This document shows positions 6,748-8,829 of a DNA stretch of 8,829 nt, piece by piece. Every line of letters begins with the position of its first letter. The stretch's first letter is position 1. The stretch comes from an uncultured Gammaproteobacteria bacterium (GTDB taxonomy: Bacteria > Pseudomonadota > Gammaproteobacteria > Pseudomonadales > Pseudohongiellaceae). The translations under genes and the position numbers were made by a program. The notes under the pieces were generated by a model. It was given only the letters and a program-made list of their open reading frames with translations. It was not told the DNA's origin and ran no database searches. The stretch lies in NCBI GenBank assembly GCA_903889815.1, contig CAISYX010000013.1, forward strand, positions 1 to 8,829, given 5' to 3'.

Positions 6748-6776
6748 TTGCATTTGGCATTTTGCCGCATTACCAT
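6748..6776 (+). promoter_or_regulatory. Weak candidate promoter for rpsU-yqeY-dnaG
   Basis: TTGCAT (6748-6753) and TACCAT (6771-6776) are separated by 17 nt, matching 3/6 and 4/6 to the sigma70 boxes. A TTGGCA (6754-6759, 5/6 to the -35 box) lies next to it but lacks a matching -10 at the right distance. The A+T-richer stretch 6741-6810 is the natural place for an rpsU promoter, but I cannot fix the start site. I saw no LexA-type CTGT-N8-ACAG box such as regulates the E. coli operon. Confidence 0.22.
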
Positions 6777-6813
6777 GTGCGCCCTTTTGAATTAACCTTG
6801 CATCGAAATTTCC

Positions 6814-6820
6814 GGGAAGG
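6814..6820 (+). promoter_or_regulatory. Ribosome binding site deciding the rpsU start
   Basis: GGGAAGG lies 10 nt before the ATG at 6831. The reading frame stays open upstream to an ATG at 6675, so this site together with the invariant S21 N-terminus decides the true start. Confidence 0.6.
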
Positions 6821-6830
6821 TGTGCATTTT

Positions 6831-7046
6831 ATGCCGATGGTAAAACTGAAAGAAAACGAGCCGTTTGACGTCGCTCTGAGAAGATTCAAGCGTTCCTGCG
6901 AGAAGGCTGGCGTTCTCGCCGAAGTCCGTCGCAAAGAGTTCTATGAGAAGCCCACAGCTGCCCGTAAGCGCAAAGCAGCGGCCGCCGTGAAGCGCCACCT
7001 CAAGAAACTCCAGCGCGAAAACAAGAAGACCAAACGCTTCTACTGA
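6831..7046 (+). CDS. rpsU: 30S ribosomal protein bS21
   Basis: bS21 is the small, very basic protein of the 30S platform, near the anti-Shine-Dalgarno end of 16S rRNA, where it assists initiation on natural mRNAs. The 71-residue product has the family's exact length and hallmark blocks: ENEPFDVALRRFKRSCEKAG (8-27), VRRKEFYEKPT (about 32-42), and a lysine/arginine-rich C-terminal helix ending TKRFY. The start at 6831 follows from the conserved MPxxKxxENEPF opening and the upstream GGGAAGG site. The in-frame open extension back to 6675 is not part of the gene. It is first in the rpsU-yqeY-dnaG cluster and divergent from tsaD; yqeY begins 12 nt after its stop. Confidence 0.97.
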   Translation: MPMVKLKENEPFDVALRRFKRSCEKAGVLAEVRRKEFYEKPTAARKRKAAAAVKRHLKKLQRENKKTKRFY

Positions 7047-7058
7047 CAAGCAGCCACC

Positions 7059-7517
7059 ATGGCAGACAGCGCGCTCAAGCAGAGAATCACCGAGGCAATG
7101 AAAGATGCCATGCGGGCCAAAGACAAGGTCCGCCTGGGCACCGTTCGCCTTGCGTTGTCAGAAATCAAGAAGATTGAAGTCGACGAACGCATCGAACTCG
7201 ATGACGTGCGCGTCACCGCTGTGCTCGACAAGATGATCAAGCAGCGCCGTGAATCCGTGAAGCAGTATGAAGCCGGCGCCCGCCAGGATCTGGCCGACAT
7301 CGAAACCGCTGAAATCGCCGTTCTCCAGGAATTCATGCCGCAGGCACTGTCTGCAGAGGAACTTGCTGCCATCATCAGCAAGGCCATGAGCGACAGTGGC
7401 GCCGCCAGTGTTCAGGACATGGGCAAAGTCATGAACTTAGTACGTCCTCTTGTCATCGGACGCGCCGACATGGCCGCCGTGAGTCAACTGATCAAACAGC
7501 AGCTTTCCGAACGCTGA
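7059..7517 (+). CDS. yqeY: GatB/YqeY domain-containing protein
   Basis: This 152-residue protein belongs to the YqeY family, free-standing relatives of the tRNA-contacting C-terminal tail domain of the GatB amidotransferase subunit. Its biochemical role is not established; a link to tRNA or aminoacyl-tRNA metabolism is inferred from the domain. Family features are the N-terminal helix ALKQRITEAMKDAMRAKDK, the LGTVRLALSEIKKIEVD stretch (about 27-43), MIKQRRESVKQYEAGAR (59-75), LQEFMPQALSAEEL, and a helical C-terminus with DMGKVMNLVRPLVIGRAD. It is entirely alpha-helical and charged, with no membrane segment. The ribosome site before the ATG is poor, and only 12 nt separate it from rpsU, so its translation may depend on read-through from rpsU. 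Placement between rpsU and dnaG is common in Pseudomonas-like gammaproteobacteria. Confidence 0.95.
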   Translation: MADSALKQRITEAMKDAMRAKDKVRLGTVRLALSEIKKIEVDERIELDDVRVTAVLDKMIKQRRESVKQYEAGARQDLADIETAEIAVLQEFMPQALSAEELAAIISKAMSDSGAASVQDMGKVMNLVRPLVIGRADMAAVSQLIKQQLSER

Positions 7518-7574
7518 AACTGCTGGCACACTGCGCCATCCCCAATCCCGTTGTCCGCTCTGGACCCCTGACTC

Positions 7575-8829
7575 ATGGCCGGTCTGATTCCGCAAGCATT
7601 CATTGATGACCTGCTGAGCCGTGTCGATATCGTCGACGTGATCGACAAGCGCATCAAGCTGCGCAAGACCGGCAAGAACTATTCCGCGCTCTGCCCTTTC
7701 CACACCGAAAAATCCCCGTCCTTCAGCGTCGAGCCTGACAAGCAGTTCTACTACTGCTTCGGCTGTGGCGCCGGCGGCAATGCGCTGGGCTTCGTGATGG
7801 ACTACGAGCGCATGGATTTTCCCCAGGCCGTGGAGGCGCTCGCGGGCGACTACGGCCTGGAAGTGCCGCACGAAGAGGGCCGCAAGGACGACAAGCGCCA
7901 GAGCGAAAACAAGCCATTGCTGGCCGTGCTGCACGACGCCAATCTGTTCTACCAGCAGCAATTGCGCGTGCATGCGCAAAAGGCGCGGGCAGTGAACTAT
8001 CTAAAGGGCCGCGGGCTGACCGGCGAGATCGCCAAGCTCTTCGGTATCGGCTTCGCCCCGCCCGGCTGGGACAATCTGCTGCGCGCCCTGGGCACCACGC
8101 CCCAGACCATCGAGCACATGATCAACTCGGGCCTGGTCATCAAGCGTGAGCAGGATGCCGAGAAAGACGGCCAGTACGACCGTTTCCGCGACCGCATCAT
8201 GTTCCCGATCCGCGACACCCGTGGCCGCGTGATCGGCTTCGGCGGCAGGGTACTGACAGACGAGAAACCGAAGTATCTGAACTCACCGGAAACCCCCGTC
8301 TATCACAAGGCCAACGAACTCTACGGACTTTATGAAGCACGCAGAACCAATCCCAAGCTGACACGTTTCATGATCGTGGAAGGCTACATGGACGTGGTGG
8401 CCCTGGCGCAACACGGCATCGACTATGCCGTTGCCACCCTGGGCACCGCCACCAACGTGACGCATCTGAACCGCTTGTTCAGGCTGGTCTCCGAGGTGAT
8501 CTACTGTTTTGACGGCGACGCGGCCGGACGCACCGCCGCCTGGCGCGGCATGCAGGCAACGCTGCCCGTGCTGGAAGACGGCCGCCAGGTGCGCTTCCTG
8601 TTCCTGCCCGAAGGCGAGGACCCCGACACTCTTGTGCGCAAGATCGGCAAGGATCGTTTCACAGGCATGATTGACGCGGCCACGCCGCTGGCGGACTTCT
8701 TCTTCGACCATCTCTCGGAAGGACTGGACGTGCAGAGCATCGAAGGCAAGGCGCGCCTGAGCAGCCTGGCCGCGCCGCTGCTGCGGCAGATGCCCAGTGG
8801 GCTGTACCGGCAACTGATGATCGACCGCC
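7575..8829 (+). CDS. dnaG: DNA primase DnaG (3' end beyond the window)
   Basis: DnaG synthesises the RNA primers used by DNA polymerase III, recruited by the DnaB helicase. The open frame has 418 codons in the window and no stop before the right edge. The N-terminal zinc-binding domain has C40, H43, C61 and C64 (CPFH and CFGC), the same numbering as E. coli DnaG. It is followed by GAGGNALGFVM and the basic region FPIRDTRGRVIGFGGRVL of the RNA polymerase core. The TOPRIM domain shows MIVEGYMDV with the catalytic E269, and FDGDAAGR with D313 and D315. What is missing is the rest of the core and the C-terminal helicase-binding domain (E. coli total 581 residues). The start at 7575 gives the standard N-terminus (IPQAFIDDLL). 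No good Shine-Dalgarno precedes it; the gap to yqeY is 57 nt. rpoD is expected downstream but not seen. Confidence 0.97.
   Translation, partial: MAGLIPQAFIDDLLSRVDIVDVIDKRIKLRKTGKNYSALCPFHTEKSPSFSVEPDKQFYYCFGCGAGGNALGFVMDYERMDFPQAVEALAGDYGLEVPHEEGRKDDKRQSENKPLLAVLHDANLFYQQQLRVHAQKARAVNYLKGRGLTGEIAKLFGIGFAPPGWDNLLRALGTTPQTIEHMINSGLVIKREQDAEKDGQYDRFRDRIMFPIRDTRGRVIGFGGRVLTDEKPKYLNSPETPVYHKANELYGLYEARRTNPKLTRFMIVEGYMDVVALAQHGIDYAVATLGTATNVTHLNRLFRLVSEVIYCFDGDAAGRTAAWRGMQATLPVLEDGRQVRFLFLPEGEDPDTLVRKIGKDRFTGMIDAATPLADFFFDHLSEGLDVQSIEGKARLSSLAAPLLRQMPSGLYRQLMIDR

Larger units (their letters stand above)
6590..6830. other. Divergent intergenic region between tsaD and rpsU
   Basis: This 241-bp segment is the longest stretch without a gene. 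It must hold the start signals for two diverging operons. Seen in it are a plausible leftward promoter (6656-6685), an A+T-richer half near rpsU, and a small perfect hairpin GGCA-TTT-TGCC at 6756-6766. It contains an open frame contiguous with rpsU that I judge non-coding. No terminator, repeat or RNA gene was recognised. Confidence 0.6.

Noticed and set aside
6675..6830. In-frame open extension upstream of rpsU, giving a 123-residue protein.
   Set aside because: bS21 is about 71 residues with an invariant N-terminus at 6831 and its own GGGAAGG site. The extension has no S21 similarity and overlaps the divergent promoter region.
7050..7062. GCCACCATGG at the yqeY start, identical to a eukaryotic Kozak consensus.
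   Set aside because: The gene sits in a bacterial operon, and a 10-nt match in G+C-rich DNA is expected by chance.

Overview
This window looks like ordinary housekeeping chromosome from a gammaproteobacterium of fairly high G+C content, by eye around 60%. The evidence is the gene order pdxA-rsmA-apaG-apaH, the multifunctional HD-domain Cca, and the rpsU-yqeY-dnaG macromolecular-synthesis cluster. The apaG/apaH pair with a GDxQG-type ApaH, and yqeY between rpsU and dnaG, fit the broad Pseudomonas/Cellvibrio/Oceanospirillum side of the class. I cannot name a genus.

Region 1 (positions 6-4458, plus strand) is a tightly packed run of five genes: pdxA (vitamin B6), rsmA (16S rRNA dimethylation), apaG, apaH (Ap4A hydrolysis) and cca (tRNA 3'-end synthesis and repair). 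Genes overlap or lie close together: ATGA between pdxA and rsmA, 14 nt between rsmA and apaG, 15 nt to apaH and 46 nt to cca.

Region 2 (4451-4639) is the one irregular spot. A 62-codon ORF overlaps the cca stop. It begins like a CPA2/Kef-type cation:proton antiporter and switches after about 32 residues to what looks like the extreme C-terminus of the same family. It reads as an in-frame internal-deletion remnant. Its end runs into the oppositely directed folK.

Region 3 (4614-6589, minus strand) is a compact operon transcribed tsaD, folB, folK: tRNA t6A37 synthesis followed by two consecutive folate-pathway enzymes. The plsY gene often found next to tsaD or folB in gammaproteobacteria is absent. 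Region 4 (6590-6830) is a 241-bp divergent intergenic region that must drive tsaD leftward and rpsU rightward. Region 5 (6831-8829, plus strand) is rpsU, yqeY and the first 418 codons of dnaG, which runs off the right edge.

The genes serve translation (RsmA, Cca, TsaD, RpsU), replication initiation (DnaG), cofactor synthesis (PdxA, FolB, FolK) and nucleotide-stress housekeeping (ApaH). I found no tRNA or rRNA gene, CRISPR array, insertion sequence, prophage or defence module, and no convincing new system. No stretch over 300 bases lacks a gene.
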